From assembly GCF_009846885.1 (NCBI RefSeq), contig NZ_WUWM01000005.1, positions 1-64,000 on the forward strand: a stretch of 64,000 nt of DNA. The letters are read 5' to 3'. The notes beneath the pieces were generated by a model. It did not search any database. It saw nothing but the letters and a program-made list of their open reading frames with translations, and was not told where the DNA came from. The position numbers were made by a program, and so were the translations under genes. Source of the stretch: Paenibacillus puerhi. GTDB taxonomy: Bacteria; Bacillota; Bacilli; Paenibacillales; NBRC-103111. Shown one piece after another: positions 12,001 through 22,700 of the stretch. Within the stretch, counting starts at the first letter, position 1. Each line of letters opens with the position of its first letter.

Positions 12001-13703
12001 AGGTTCAGGTGAAGGATGCGGCGACCGGTAAAGACCGGAAGCTTCTGCAGCTAACCGCGGGGACGGCGACGGGCGCAAGCTTGATTCAGGCTAACTACGA
12101 CGTAGCCGCCCACGGAACGGAAGCGGAGGACGAAGCCTCGGCCTCGCAGGCCGAGCTCGATACCCTGTTCGCTATCTCGGTCAAAGTGCCGGCTCCGACT
12201 TCTATGGAGAGCTATACCGTGACGACGCAGCGAATCAACGCCACTGCCAACGCGACTAAAGTTCAGGTGGGAGATACCGGCGAGCAGTCCGGTTACCAAC
12301 TCGTGTATAAAGTGTTTGCGAAAGGTGCGGGAGCGGCGATTCCTTCCTTTAAAGCCGAGCTCAAGGACTGGACCCTTCTTCCACAGAACGGGGTCGTGTC
12401 TGCAGCGGCGGGAGATAAGCTAGTGGTGGCCAAACGAACCTCGCTTAAACAAGAAGCCGTAGGCTCATCCGCGATCGTAACGGCTGATGTATGGACCCCT
12501 ACTATCGGGGGAGGCGGCGGAGGACCTATGGCTCCGCAGTCCAAGGATTCGGTCAAGGTTAACGACCAAACGCTCATGGCCGAGCGTAAGAATGACACCC
12601 TCACGGTTCATGTTACGGCTGCAAGCGGTGCCGACCTTGGCAAGGGCGATCTGATCGTCACATCGGACGATGTCACGGTGAAGGATTTTTCATTCCGCTT
12701 CGACAAGGCGCTCGGACAGCAAGCGGTTGACAAGCAGCGGAATATCCGTATTCAGCTGCCGCAGGCCAGCCTCGTTCTGACGCCGGATATGCTGAAGGGC
12801 ATGCTGCATGATCTGGAGGTCAAGATTCGTCCGAACGGCGCTCCTGCCATACGCGCGATGAAGCAGCTGGCATCGGAGATGAAAGGCACGCTGCTGGGAG
12901 GCGGCGAAGGCATCGAGATCGTAACGAACCTTCCGGAGGCAAGCCGCAGCGCGTACCTCCACGTGAGATTGCCGGTACCCGCTTCGATTCAAGCAGGTGA
13001 CATCCAAGCCGTCATCCTGCGCGGAATGGATGGCGAATGGACTACAGTGCCATGGAAGCTGGAGACGGCAGACGGCCAGTCTTACCTGCTAGCTCGGCTG
13101 ACGGGCGACGGAAGCTTGGCGTTCCTGCACACGGCACCTATCTTCGCGGATGTTGCCGATGATTTCTGGGGCAAGCCGGGTATTGAGGCGGCAGCCGCCA
13201 AGCTGTTCATGCAAGGAAAAGCAGAGGAGCAGTTCGATCCGGAGAGCCGGATCACGCGCGCCGAGTATCCGACCGTGCTTCTTCGTGTAGCGGGCTGGAT
13301 GAATAGACGCGCGGAGTCCGACTTTACAGATGTGGCACTTGGCGACTGGTACAGCCGCAGCATCTCCATCGCTGCGAAGCTGGGTATCGTCGATGGCCTG
13401 GAGGATGGCAGCTATGCTCCTCAAGCTCCATTGACGCGTGTAGAAGCGATGACGATGGCAGGGCGCTTGATGGAGGCGCTGGGCATGAACAGCGCGCTTG
13501 CGGATGAGGAGATCGAACAGCTGCTCAGCGTTTACGAAGATCGGCAGCTGATTCCGGCCTGGGCGCGCAAGCAGACGGCCTTGAGCATCAAGTATGGCAT
13601 TATTCAGGGCGAGGGCAGCACCGTGAATCCGCTCGGGGCATTGACCCGGGCCCAGGCGGCCGCTATAGCGGTCAGACTGGACCAGTGGATCACGAGTAAG
13701 TAA
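6003..13703 (+). CDS. Giant exported SLH-anchored surface protein
   Basis: This is a 2566-residue protein starting with GTG at 6003. GGAGG at 5991-5995 gives the right spacing, and the ATG at 6001 is immediately followed by TGA in its own frame, so it cannot be the start. Residues 1-30 form a signal peptide ending near ALAA. The C-terminus has three SLH modules, at about 2380-2430 (DDFWGKPGIEAAAA), 2438-2490 (GDWYSRSISIAAKLGIVDG) and 2510-2566 (GIIQGEG then LTRAQAAAIAVRL), which bind pyruvylated cell-wall polysaccharide. A bacterial Ig-like domain lies near 1838-1930 and a glycine linker near 2169. Residues of about 950-1260 are an unusual beta-strand-rich stretch, alternating aromatic and polar residues, in no family I recognise. 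It is probably co-transcribed with the preceding gene. Function is unknown. Confidence 0.85.
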   Translation: MKLFKRTLMTVLALLLLLSTFTQATSALAAVMSQPKVTVLENKFIKITVDNQTGRFGIRTVDGQPIRKQDDNVNMLFRGDDPDTSFTSFRIDGTDYIFGNPYKFGADFFSEITSPQIVENSNGTKQIETVWTIKGVAIKQILMLYANTEDKLNAGNVNIRYEVLNNSGAQVEMGTRILLDTQVAGNDGPQFQIGTGYRVPLMVERKLVHNPEDDPNISEEDRLYYKIPPYWVMRDKFDLTNPLATNVVAYGFNNIYEGNIRLVDEMIVGHWNGLANTKWDYTPNGNLDFTRDTNDYGTADSAVAFYWQPKALDNKAVQTFETVYGLGEIIEPDKVFSIRFMDPPQQLGTNADNSAYEGEGIFEITAEIENLAMFHMEHSEVTAQLSLESGLNFVRRDEKSGEPARDASGQPIIEAYRSKEFTYRKQATKEEAENGILPKYKPGDTLSVSFLVQAKGRPWPTSKQYMLTAKSPETVKEIEGIQDEGLKAQYESSKGNFVLLPAIGQASPTYVYGLAPKELYSTDVKYITVNMTNIEAYTAGNAQVPPNFDLYLKEKATGKRYKVPVKDSVIMQPADDGFSGDMRITYRGGDLVDDKGQVMQSGLGPELPLGEYQVEIDFNGDTGGDAEIAAMYDVITKQTFKVTNNQESRIREAGLMAVYKQYVDLSSVTSATNGRYLDEINEAFPGRAFQSGALLNDAVKALKEIKRDIVGPGSKLLDPKFKLDEFTSEQSLKKVPAYQYRLFESEKEMTDFFKEKDANDNFIRTKLVDIRGMIKEVGTGDDKQVIVDTKTEPALINEAVAYKGKDMVFVRGKLDIFDIPKKISGYDKIPFLDSLFVKGEGKLSVANSGFVFYSGEWTLDFFNGFEKELAPSLTDSSHEIFPDEDNPEDDSLNGTISWATGALGDRLNPVRQLMLTHVYFNKHSLFAAPGFMVGGFGFTFNDFILRPGGISFGGKLSMKIVDGEVRNVVFNDKGFVGVDAQLKFDLGKDLGLFESKKKEKDEKKKGESKASGELTVIHYVQSVPNVSNRYGISFKADVKGKFEVQAELAFKQVRDGRVLPDVVAFGTTLGKPGVLITGATYLSAVRGAVRELADTIAGGTKDEPFPLVIQAGVEARFGVQPVFLIGNVDMTVKRSGLAILGKLDLSTNPDGDKKINMVTKALLEAQWFQPWFVRVEAEIDIGGWGVIMGKAGIFVGQNLEKGRIDFEGYIGARLQIPNGVPVVGGMPLSSVFLGLNNDKVWGSVGILFISLGITYYWGGGVEFGTSQEDLPEGFAHLLIEDPEKGPQLMVIGQGMSTVATSWIDAEKDNHEIVYRDISEGVKLVENSAMEAGIGGIHVKDGGRTHQVPMGGVSGNAIIEFEYDEAEVPAVTLKDKSGALYPVMFDNTNTNPAANAFTQFIPADQSSTKADVRKAYIIIPQAKAQEGGTWTLTSMKPVASRLLNVPMTADLKQVGIAAHGTDPNKFTASWQVENARSGDTIDLYLTKDAVTSDTTVVNGQQVLDPGEPGVLIAKEVRVDSGTLNGAITSGELVVDVSDVELMGKREDLRGLLQQGDYYLRAALKSSASFKTKTSAERFRIVDPLAPGEVEDLHIEPAGNGLFSVSFRPAAKKPGQEASEHSYAISAMQETNGKLTAYPNFAEQLFTEDELKPYWKANSGKYEGILVGGWTEFSNSSEVNTTDLTGPKPAADEKKTYLGLEAGQRYVLSVASATRRAEDQAVSEKYHFADSVNSVNTLLPIPAEPKLGLAAGSYPDYLEVLTNQTKPTIHLYADQSDIEVEAFYNEQSIGKTGLVNNGSVSEGTIAFDSFETDGTFGIELRATNKRTKDRKVTFMYLNVDTSAPILYLDEPTSGQRTIHDKVTVAGTTSKDAKLTVYVDQVAEGTGVSIPVADNGRFAGSVPVLVDKPDAELIFVARDGAGNENRASVAVSSGSFKAPAALVIKRIDALKPGEQVIVEPFLKMRQGKDKDGKAIYVEVPMTPEQSQRVAYSVSSGDAVGIREVQVKDAATGKDRKLLQLTAGTATGASLIQANYDVAAHGTEAEDEASASQAELDTLFAISVKVPAPTSMESYTVTTQRINATANATKVQVGDTGEQSGYQLVYKVFAKGAGAAIPSFKAELKDWTLLPQNGVVSAAAGDKLVVAKRTSLKQEAVGSSAIVTADVWTPTIGGGGGGPMAPQSKDSVKVNDQTLMAERKNDTLTVHVTAASGADLGKGDLIVTSDDVTVKDFSFRFDKALGQQAVDKQRNIRIQLPQASLVLTPDMLKGMLHDLEVKIRPNGAPAIRAMKQLASEMKGTLLGGGEGIEIVTNLPEASRSAYLHVRLPVPASIQAGDIQAVILRGMDGEWTTVPWKLETADGQSYLLARLTGDGSLAFLHTAPIFADVADDFWGKPGIEAAAAKLFMQGKAEEQFDPESRITRAEYPTVLLRVAGWMNRRAESDFTDVALGDWYSRSISIAAKLGIVDGLEDGSYAPQAPLTRVEAMTMAGRLMEALGMNSALADEEIEQLLSVYEDRQLIPAWARKQTALSIKYGIIQGEGSTVNPLGALTRAQAAAIAVRLDQWITSK

Positions 13704-13719
13704 GCTTCGTAGCAGAAAA

Positions 13720-13759
13720 GTCTACCCGCACCAATCGGTTCGGCCCGGTGCGGGTAGAC
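13720..13759 (+). terminator. Hairpin between the two SLH giants
   Basis: A perfect 13-bp inverted repeat (13720-13732 with 13747-13759; arm GTCTACCCGCACC) separates the SLH protein from the next giant gene. The downstream tract is C/T-rich, not a pure T run, so termination may be partial. It probably sets the ratio between upstream and downstream products. Confidence 0.65.
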
Positions 13760-13797
13760 CCCTTTCCCTGTTTCAAATTCAAGAGGGCGGTGTGCAG

Positions 13798-16700
13798 ATG
13801 TCAAGGAAGCACAGAGCAGTCTACGGGATTGCATTTGCAGCAATATTGGTTGCCGTCATGGTTTGGGCCGGCGTGTTCGTCGTGAACGCGGATACGGAGA
13901 AGTGGACCGACCATGCGGATACCGCTTGGTACAATTCGGATTATGTGACCTTCACGATTGATACTCCGGCCAAGCTGGCGGGGGCTGCCAAGCTGGTGAA
14001 CAGCGGAACAGTCGACGGGTTTAGAAATAAAATATTGGAAGTGGACCGGAATCTCGATCTGGCCGCCTACGAATGGGTGCCGATCGGGACGGATCAGTAT
14101 CCGTTTCACGGCGCCTTAGTAAGTAAAAACAATGCCGTGTTCGAAATCCGGGGCATGAAGCTGTCCGGTAATCTGACCTATGCCGGTTTGGTTGGGTACA
14201 TGGACAACGGGACGGTCAAAGGCTTCAAGTTCATGAATAGCGGGAAAATTGAAGTCGGCTCCTCCAACGTAACGGGCATTGTTTATGTGATGCAGTCCGT
14301 CACCTCGCAAACGTACGGAACGGTTTGGGAGCTTGTCCCCGTTCCCGATACTAGAGTCGGTTATGTGGGCTCGGCAGTCGGTAAAATGGTCAACAACAGT
14401 ATGGTTCATAGCGTAACGAATCTCATCCCGATCAAATCTGACTTTGCCGCCAAGCATGTATATGCCGGCGGGATCGTCGGGGGCGGGGAAGGCAGCATAT
14501 CGGACTCCCACAACCTGGCGCCGATCGCCGCGAAAGGGCCTGACATCGAGGCCGGCGGTATTATCGGTTATGGCGAAAGCGGCGGTCTGGTCATTAAGAA
14601 AACGAGCAATCAGGCTGCCGTTCAGGCGGACAGCAGCGGTGCCGCTCATGCAGCCGGCATCATCGGCCATGCAGCAGGGCGACTGAGCCTCGGCGACGAA
14701 AACACGCCGTTCAGCAATACGGGCTCTATTCAGGTCAGCAATGCCAGACTGGCTTATGCCGCAGGTATTGTCGGACGGGCGGGAGCGGCAGTCGATTTCT
14801 CCGATGCCACCTCGAACGCCGGAGCCGTCACGATTCAGTCGGCAGCGGCCGAAGCTTCCTATGCGTCGGCTCTTGTCGGTTCGATCGATACCGAGCAGGC
14901 GAATCCGCAATTCTCCATCGCGTTTACGAACACAGCTCCTGTCACGAACAACGGCGGAACGAATGTGCACACCGGTGTGCTGGCAGGCTATGTGAACAGT
15001 ACGTTCGCCTGGGGCAAAGGCTTTACCAACCCGGCCCCGGTATCAGCCAGCGGGCAGCAGCAAGTATTTACGGGCGGTCTGATCGGTAAAGTGAGCGGAA
15101 ACGCGAGCTTCGCCGGAATCGCGAGGAATAACGGAGCGATCTTGGTAGGCGCAGGCGCTCCCGCGCCTAACGAAGCCTTTACCGGAGGAATTATCGGCTA
15201 CGCCGGGCAGCGCGTTCTGTTCGATAGCACGGCGAATCAGGCCTACGTAAACGGCGGCGAGATCACGGTAAGCGGCGGTACTGGCGTGTACACAGGCGGT
15301 ATTGTTGGAAATAAGGCCTATGCCAGAACCTCGGGCGAGACCATCAGCAACGTCTCGAACACAGCTCCTATCCGGGTCAGCGGCCAGAGCAAGATTTACA
15401 CAGGCGGGCTTATCGGAGTCGTGCCGGAGGAGGGTGTAGATAAAGTTATCACCGGAGCTTTTTTCGATAAGGAAATTACGGTGACAGCCGCCTCGTCCGA
15501 GCTCGGCCGCACGGTGAGCACGGGGGGGATCGTCGGCTACTACGTCAACCATAGCGACAACCGCGCAGCGATTGATCTCGCTTCTTTCCGAGGCAAGATC
15601 ACGTCGACCGGCGGAGGAAATGAGTCGTTTACCGGCGGTATCGCCGGCTATGTTGACGGCGGTACGATCAAGCGTGCCAGCATCGGAAATACGGCTGCGA
15701 ACTTCGCTAAGCTAAGCTCGGACGGAAATGCCGGCGGCGTTGTCGGTTATATGAACGGGAACGTCGAGACGGCAGGCGTTAAGCTGACTACTATTGTCCT
15801 GCAGACGGCAGGCGGCATATCCGGCGGTGTAGCCGGTAAAGCGCAGGGCGCCATTACGGCGGCTACCGTAGGAGACGAGACATTCACGGAAGGGTACAGC
15901 GTGAGGCTGGAGGCGGCGGCAAGAGATGCAGCCGGCGGCAAGGACAATGTCACATTGGGCGGTATTGTCGGAGCGAATACGAATACGTTCTCGCTGACAA
16001 ACAGCCATGCAAGCCATATTGGGCTGATTACGGCAGCCGGCAGAAGCGGCTATACGCTCGGTGCTCTGGCGGGATCGCTGACAGCTGGCGCGCAAATCGG
16101 GAATGTCGAGGCGCCTGTGACGGCCGATCATATTTTGATCGACCTGAAGGCGGCAGGCAGTCAGGTGGGCGGAGCTATCGGCTACAACCGCTCGGCCAAG
16201 GTTTATGTCAAGGCAGACCAGATCACGTTTAACGTCCAAGGTGCGCAAGCGAAGGCGGGCGGTGTGATTGGCATACAAGATGTTGCGGCAGGAAGTATTC
16301 CGGCTGCGGATGGCGCCGGGGCGGCCGGCTTTGCGCTGAAAGCTAACCAGCTGACCTTTACCACTCAAGGGGCTGGAGCCTCTGTAGGCGGCGTCTTTGG
16401 AGAAAACCTTGGAGATACGCCAAGGGTCTCCGCAAGCAGCATCATGATCACGTCAAGCGGCGCGGACAGCCGATTAGGCGGTATTGCGGGTACAAATCGC
16501 GGCATCTTGATGGAAAGCAGCGCTTCCCTTATTGGCATCACGACAAGCGGGGCGGGAGCGGAAGCAGGCGGTATCGCAGGCCGCTCGGATATCGCGGACG
16601 GCGGGCTGGCCGCCGCACGTATTGTACGCCCTCAGGTGCATACCGAGGAGGCGGCTTTGATCTCTTCGATGGGAGAACGATCCTGGGTCGGCGGAATCGT

Positions 16701-19700
16701 AGGCTCGGCCAAGCTGACCGAGATCGTGAATCCGCGAATAGAGGCAGTTATCCCGAATTATGTGACCATGACGGCGGGCGCGGCCCAGAACGGGGTCGGG
16801 GGGCTTGTCGGTCGCATCGAGCTGGGCAAGCTGCTCGGCGACTCGGCATTCGTCCATGTCGAAAATCTGCTGATTACGGGCGGGCAGTCGGCAACCTCGT
16901 CTTATCTGGGAGGGATTGCCGCCTACCAGGATCAGGCCGCAATGGATAAACTGACGGTCAAATCAGCCAATCTGGTCGTTAACGGCGCTCAATCGGTCGT
17001 TGGGGGGATGGCCGGCTACAACCGAAGCTCGGCTTCAGCGGTTATCTCGAACAACTTTATCGACGGTCTGAACATCAAGGTTAATGCGACGGCCGCTCAA
17101 GCGACGGTCGGCGGCTTTGTCGGGGTGAACGACAAGCAGGATACGGATCCGGCGGCATCGCCGGCTGCGGGTGTAAGCTCGATTCAAAACAGCCGGTATG
17201 TCGGATCTGTACAGGTGGCCTCCCCCTCCTCCGTCACAGGCGGTATGGTCGGAGAAAACCGCAGCTTGATCGCTAACAACAGCATCTCGGATAAAATTCC
17301 CGTGTCCTCCAAAGGAAGCGGCGGCATCATCGGCGGACTTGCCGGCATCAATACCGCGACAGGCACGTTGTATTATGCGTACTCGAACTCCACCCTGGCC
17401 GTAGAAGGGGAGGGTACGCTTGCGGGCGGCTTTGTCGGCGACAACCGGGGCAAGGTCATTGCCTCTTATGTGGATATCGACGTCAACGGTTATGCACACG
17501 GTGCGACGGGCTCTCCCGTATATCTCGGAGGACTTGCCGGACGCAACACGGGTACGATCGATAAGTCGCATTCCGTATCCAAAGTAACCGCCTATGGCAG
17601 CCATTCCCGAGTAGGGGGCCTCGTGGGCGATCAGGCCGGCGGAAATATTATGAACTCCTATACAGGCAACATCGTGACGGCTATGGGCAATGATTCGTTC
17701 TCGGGCGGCTTCCTCGGCCGGATTACATCCGGGCAGGTATCGACTGTGTACTCCGCGGCTCATGTTCTGGCGGAGAACGGAGCTTATGCCGGCGGATTCG
17801 CCGGACGCTACGACAATGCCAGCAAGGAGCTGCTTTACAAGGCTTACTATGTGAAGGATGAGACACTGGCGATCAACAAGGACTTGCCTGACTTTGCCGA
17901 CGGCAACCATCGCTGGCTGCAGGTTCACGCTCGCCTCAGCACGCTGTTGTCCTCGACATTGATGGACCGCGCTTCCTTCCCGGGACTGTCGGGATGGGAT
18001 TTCACGAACACCTGGAAATACGGGTCTGTGAATGCGGAGTACAAGTATCCCGAGCTTCAGCGCAGCGCCAATACCGGCGGCGACGGAGGCAGCGGCAATG
18101 AGGTCAATGCCAATATCGCTTGGTACATGCGCGACAAAGCCGCTTTTACCTTCGATATTAAGACCGAAGCGGAGCTGGCGGGCTTGGCGGCCCTGGTCAA
18201 CGGGACCGTGACCGGCGTTGAACGCTTTGATTTCGAAGGGCGGACGATCCGGCTTCTGAATCCGATTCATATTCAATCCAAGCAATGGATGCCGATCGGG
18301 CGAAGCGAAGACACGACATTCCAAGGCAGCTTTGACGGCGGGCATTATCTGATCGACGGCCTGAGCGTTCAGCCGAATCACTCGAACTCCGGGTTGTTCG
18401 GGGTGATCGGCGCGAAAGCCAAGGTGACGAATATGGTGATGGAGCCGCTCTCCATCGCAGGCATTCAAAACACGGGGGTGCTGGCCGGTTACAACAAAGG
18501 CCAGGTATCCAACATCAAGATTAAGGTGCTGCCGAATCTCACGATCAGCGGAGGTACGGTAGGCAGCTTGTTTGGCAAGAACACCGGGACCTTCCAGAAC
18601 GTGAGTCTTGCGCTGGAGAGCGGAAGCAAGCTCGAAGCCGTAGGGGCCGATGCCGTAGCAGGCGGCTTGATCGGCGACAATACGGGGGCGCTCACGCAGG
18701 GACTGTTCTCCTTTACGTCTTCGGGAGCGGTCCTGAGCAGCTCGTCCGAGCGTGCGACGCTTGGAGGTCTGGTCGGCAAGCAGTCCGGCGCTATCAGCGG
18801 ATTAGACCGCAGCATGGACTACAGCCTTGCGGCCTATGGTCCGGAGAGTGTGCTGGGCGGCCTGATCGGCCAGCATGTGTCGGGGCAGACGGACCGGGTG
18901 ACCTTGACCTACACGACGGGCTCGATCACGGCCGCAGGCTCAGGCTCTACGGTCGGCGGCATGACCGGACAGTCCGAGGCCGGCAATCCGATGAGCCAGG
19001 TTACCGTTACGGCTTCCGGGGCAGGCCAGCAGCTTACGGCCGAGGGAACGGTCGGCGGTTTGGTCGGCAGGAAGACCGGCAACTGGACGAACAGCTTCGA
19101 TATGGACCAGGTGAAGGTCGAGAAGCTGCTGATCGTTACGAGGGAAAGCAGTCCTGAGACGACGATAGGTGGCATCGCGGGCAAGCTCGCGGCTACGGTC
19201 ATGCATCAAGCGATCTCCGATGTAGAGATCCGAGCGGCCGGCGGCCAGGTCATGTCAGGCGGAATCGTAGGCAGCGGCCAAGATTCGATTCTGGATCAGG
19301 TAGAAGCCGTATCGAATGTGACGTTTGCTGCGAAGTCCGGCGAAAGCTCGCTTGGCGGTATTGCAGGCGTGATGTCGGTGGCGGAGCAGGATCGGGGCAA
19401 GGCGTTCGACTTTGGAAGACGAGCACCCTTGTATCCGGGCATTTATGAGGCTTCTGTACACGGGAAGCCGCTGATCGCTCAAGGCGTCGACAACGGGTCA
19501 GACCTGCAGCTTGGCGGTATCGTCGGGAAGCTGGAGCATGCTTCGGTCTATTACGCGAAGACGAACGTCGATCTCGAAGTACGCGGAGGGAAAGCAGCTG
19601 CAGCCGGCGGCATCGCAGGTGTAAGCAGCGGGAATATCGTCAGCTCCCGGCCTCTGCAAAGCATCACGGCGAGTACCAGTGTCGTGTATGATGTCGGCGG

Positions 19701-22700
19701 CGTCGTTGGCCGTTCGACAGGAGGAGAAATCCACTATACGTCGGCTTCGTCTCCTGACGGTCAAACCCTTACGGTAGGGCGTACGGCCGCGAAACAAGGC
19801 GCGGTTCCTGCCGTGCATGCCGGCGGCTTGATCGGTCGCGGGGACAATACGAAGATCACGAACGCTTACGCTTCGATGCCGGTTAAGGTGGCAGATGATA
19901 ATCAGGACTCGACCCTCTATGCGGGCGGCTTCGCCGGACTTCTCGGCGACGGAAATCTCGGAAGCAGCACCATGGAGCGGGTGTATGCACTTGGCTCCGT
20001 AGAAGCCCAAGGCATTATCGGCTCTTATGCAGGCGGCTTTGCCGGTTCCATCGACCGTTATACGATTACAGATGCCTATGCGGCAGGCCGAGTCGCCAAT
20101 ACCGGCTACGATACGGGAAGCGGCGGTTTCGCGGGCGCCGTGGAGCGTGGCGCAGTCATCAGGCATTCCTATGCCTCGCAGGACAGCCTGACAACTACGG
20201 GCGTCAATCAATCGACCCGCTCGTATACAGGAGGCTTCGCCGGGTTCAACGACGGAACGCTGGATGAGGTGTTCGCCCGGACGGGGGCACTGGCCGTGAA
20301 CGTTAGCGGCGCTAACATCTACAAGGGCGCGCTGGTCGGCTACAATTTCCGTGACGGCAAGGTAACGTCATCCTGGCATACGGCGGCTATGAACCCGATC
20401 GGGTACAGCTTGGGAGCGGCTGCCGGCAATGCGCAAGGCGATGTATCCGCTTCGTTCGATGGATTTACAGACTGGAATTTCGAGCGGGAAGCTGCGTTCT
20501 TGAACAGCAAGAATGGCTCCGACTGGAACATCCTGAACGGCAGACAGCTTGCGGGCCTTGTCTGGCTGCATAATCAGGATACAGGACTTGCTTACTACCA
20601 ATTGTTCGATCGAACAGCCGCGCAGAAGCCAGCGATCTCCAAAATTTTGCTGGGCGCTGACCTGGACATGGAAGGCAAGCCTTGGACGCCGTTCGACAGC
20701 TTCACAAGCGAGCTTGACGGACAAGGCTATACCATAAAGGGACTCAAGATCGCTGCCGGAGCTGCCGATCAACAGGGCTTTATCTCGCAGAATCGCGGTA
20801 AAGTGGCCCGGTTGGGGATCATCGAGGCGCAAGTATCCGCGGGGTCAAGAAGTGGTATCGTGACAGGCATCAATCATGCGGAGGGCTCCCTTAACGGGAT
20901 TGAGGTTAGCGGTCAGATGCAAGGACGCGACTTCGTAGGCGGCTTGGTCGGGGAAAATAAAGGATCGATCCGTCAAGTCAACCTGCATGATCTGAAGGTG
21001 GACGGCACGGCCTATGTCGGAGGAGTAGCCGGAACCAACAACGGCTCGATCGGCAGCTCCGTTGTGAAAGCGGCAGTTAGCGGCACAGACAGCTTTGTCG
21101 GCGGTATCGCGGGACTTAACGAAGCCGAGCTGACCGAAGTCGAGGTGCAGGGCTCGGTGCAGGGCGCCGAGCATGTGGGCGGCGCTGCAGGCGAGAACAA
21201 GCAAGGCTTGCACGCGATCACAGGCAAGGAATTGACGGTTCAGGGCGTGACCCGAATCGGCGGTCTGGCCGGGACGAACAGCGGCCTGATCAACGGCTCC
21301 AACGTACAAATAACCGTTACGGGTACCGGTGAGCGCATCGGCGGCATAGCCGGTGTCAATGACGGCGAACTGAACCAGGTGGAGGTACAGGGCAGTGTGA
21401 AGGGCGCTGGAAACGTAGGCGGGGCTGCCGGTATTAACGCGAATAAACTGACAGCCGTTGCCGTCCGCTCGCTTCAGGTGGACGGAGGCATGGGCGTAGG
21501 CGGCTTGGCCGGGCTGAACAGCGGCTCGATCGAAGGCTCGTCTTCGATAGCGGCCGTTACGGCAGCAGGCAGCTACGCTGGCGGCATTGCCGGAGCGAAT
21601 GAAGGAACCGTCAAGCAAACTTATGCGGCGGGCAGCGTTAAGGCTGATGCAGGCAGGGATATCGCGGCAGCAGGCGGTATCGCCGGCAGCCTGACAGCGT
21701 CCGGCAGCATTGAGCAATCGTTCTCCTACGCGGATGTACAGGCGACGGGCGCGCATGCGGAAGCGGGCGGTATCGCCGGCGTAAGCAGCGGCTCGATCCG
21801 TGATGTGTATGCATCCGGCAGGGTGGAGGCTCAAGGCCAAGCGGCAGCCAAGTCCGGCGGCATCGCCGGATTCGCGGTAGCTGGAACCATCCGCGGAGCG
21901 CTTGCCTATGGAGAGGTCCGCTCGGTGATCGACGGGAAGATTCATCGAGGCAAAACGCTCTACGGCGGTATCGCAGGACAGAAGGCGGCTGAGGCGAAAG
22001 TTACCGGCAGCTTGTTCAACAAGCAAGCGCTGAAGAATGACTCCGCCTATTATGACGAGGACGGCAAGCGCGTGAGCGGGGCAGAAGCCGGAGCCGGAGC
22101 TACGGGGCTGAACACCAAGCAGCTTACCCAGTCCGTCCTGCCGGATGGGCTTGACAGCAAAGTATGGGGAGCTGCGCAAGGGTATTTCCCCGCCCTCCAA
22201 GCATTCGGCGGTAGTGCGGCTTCCAAGCTGAGCACGGCAGCCGTGACGCTAGTGGATCATGATCTGATGAGCCAAATCGGCAGCCGCTTTGGGCTGACCT
22301 CCGATCCCGCCCTTCACTGGCAAGCGGGCGCGGCGATCCACATCGTCCGTGATAGCGCAGGGATAGTGAACGGTACCTTGAAGTCAACAGGCTCGGCCGA
22401 ACTGTCCGTAACAGCGGGCGGAGAGAGCAGAACGATCGTGCTGAATGCGCCGTCTTCTCCATACGCAGCAGCTGTTCCCATGCCCAAAGTCATCTCCGGC
22501 AGTCAGACGTTTGATAACAAGGTGGACGTAACCCTGGCGGTGGATGAGCCTGACGCGAGCATCTATTACACACTGGATGGCAGTCAGCCGAGCGCGAACT
22601 CCCTACGCTACACGGCGCCTATCTCCTTGACAGCAACGACGACGATCAAGGCCGTCGCCATCGCTGAGGACATGGAGACCAGCCAAGTGTTGTCCGGTAC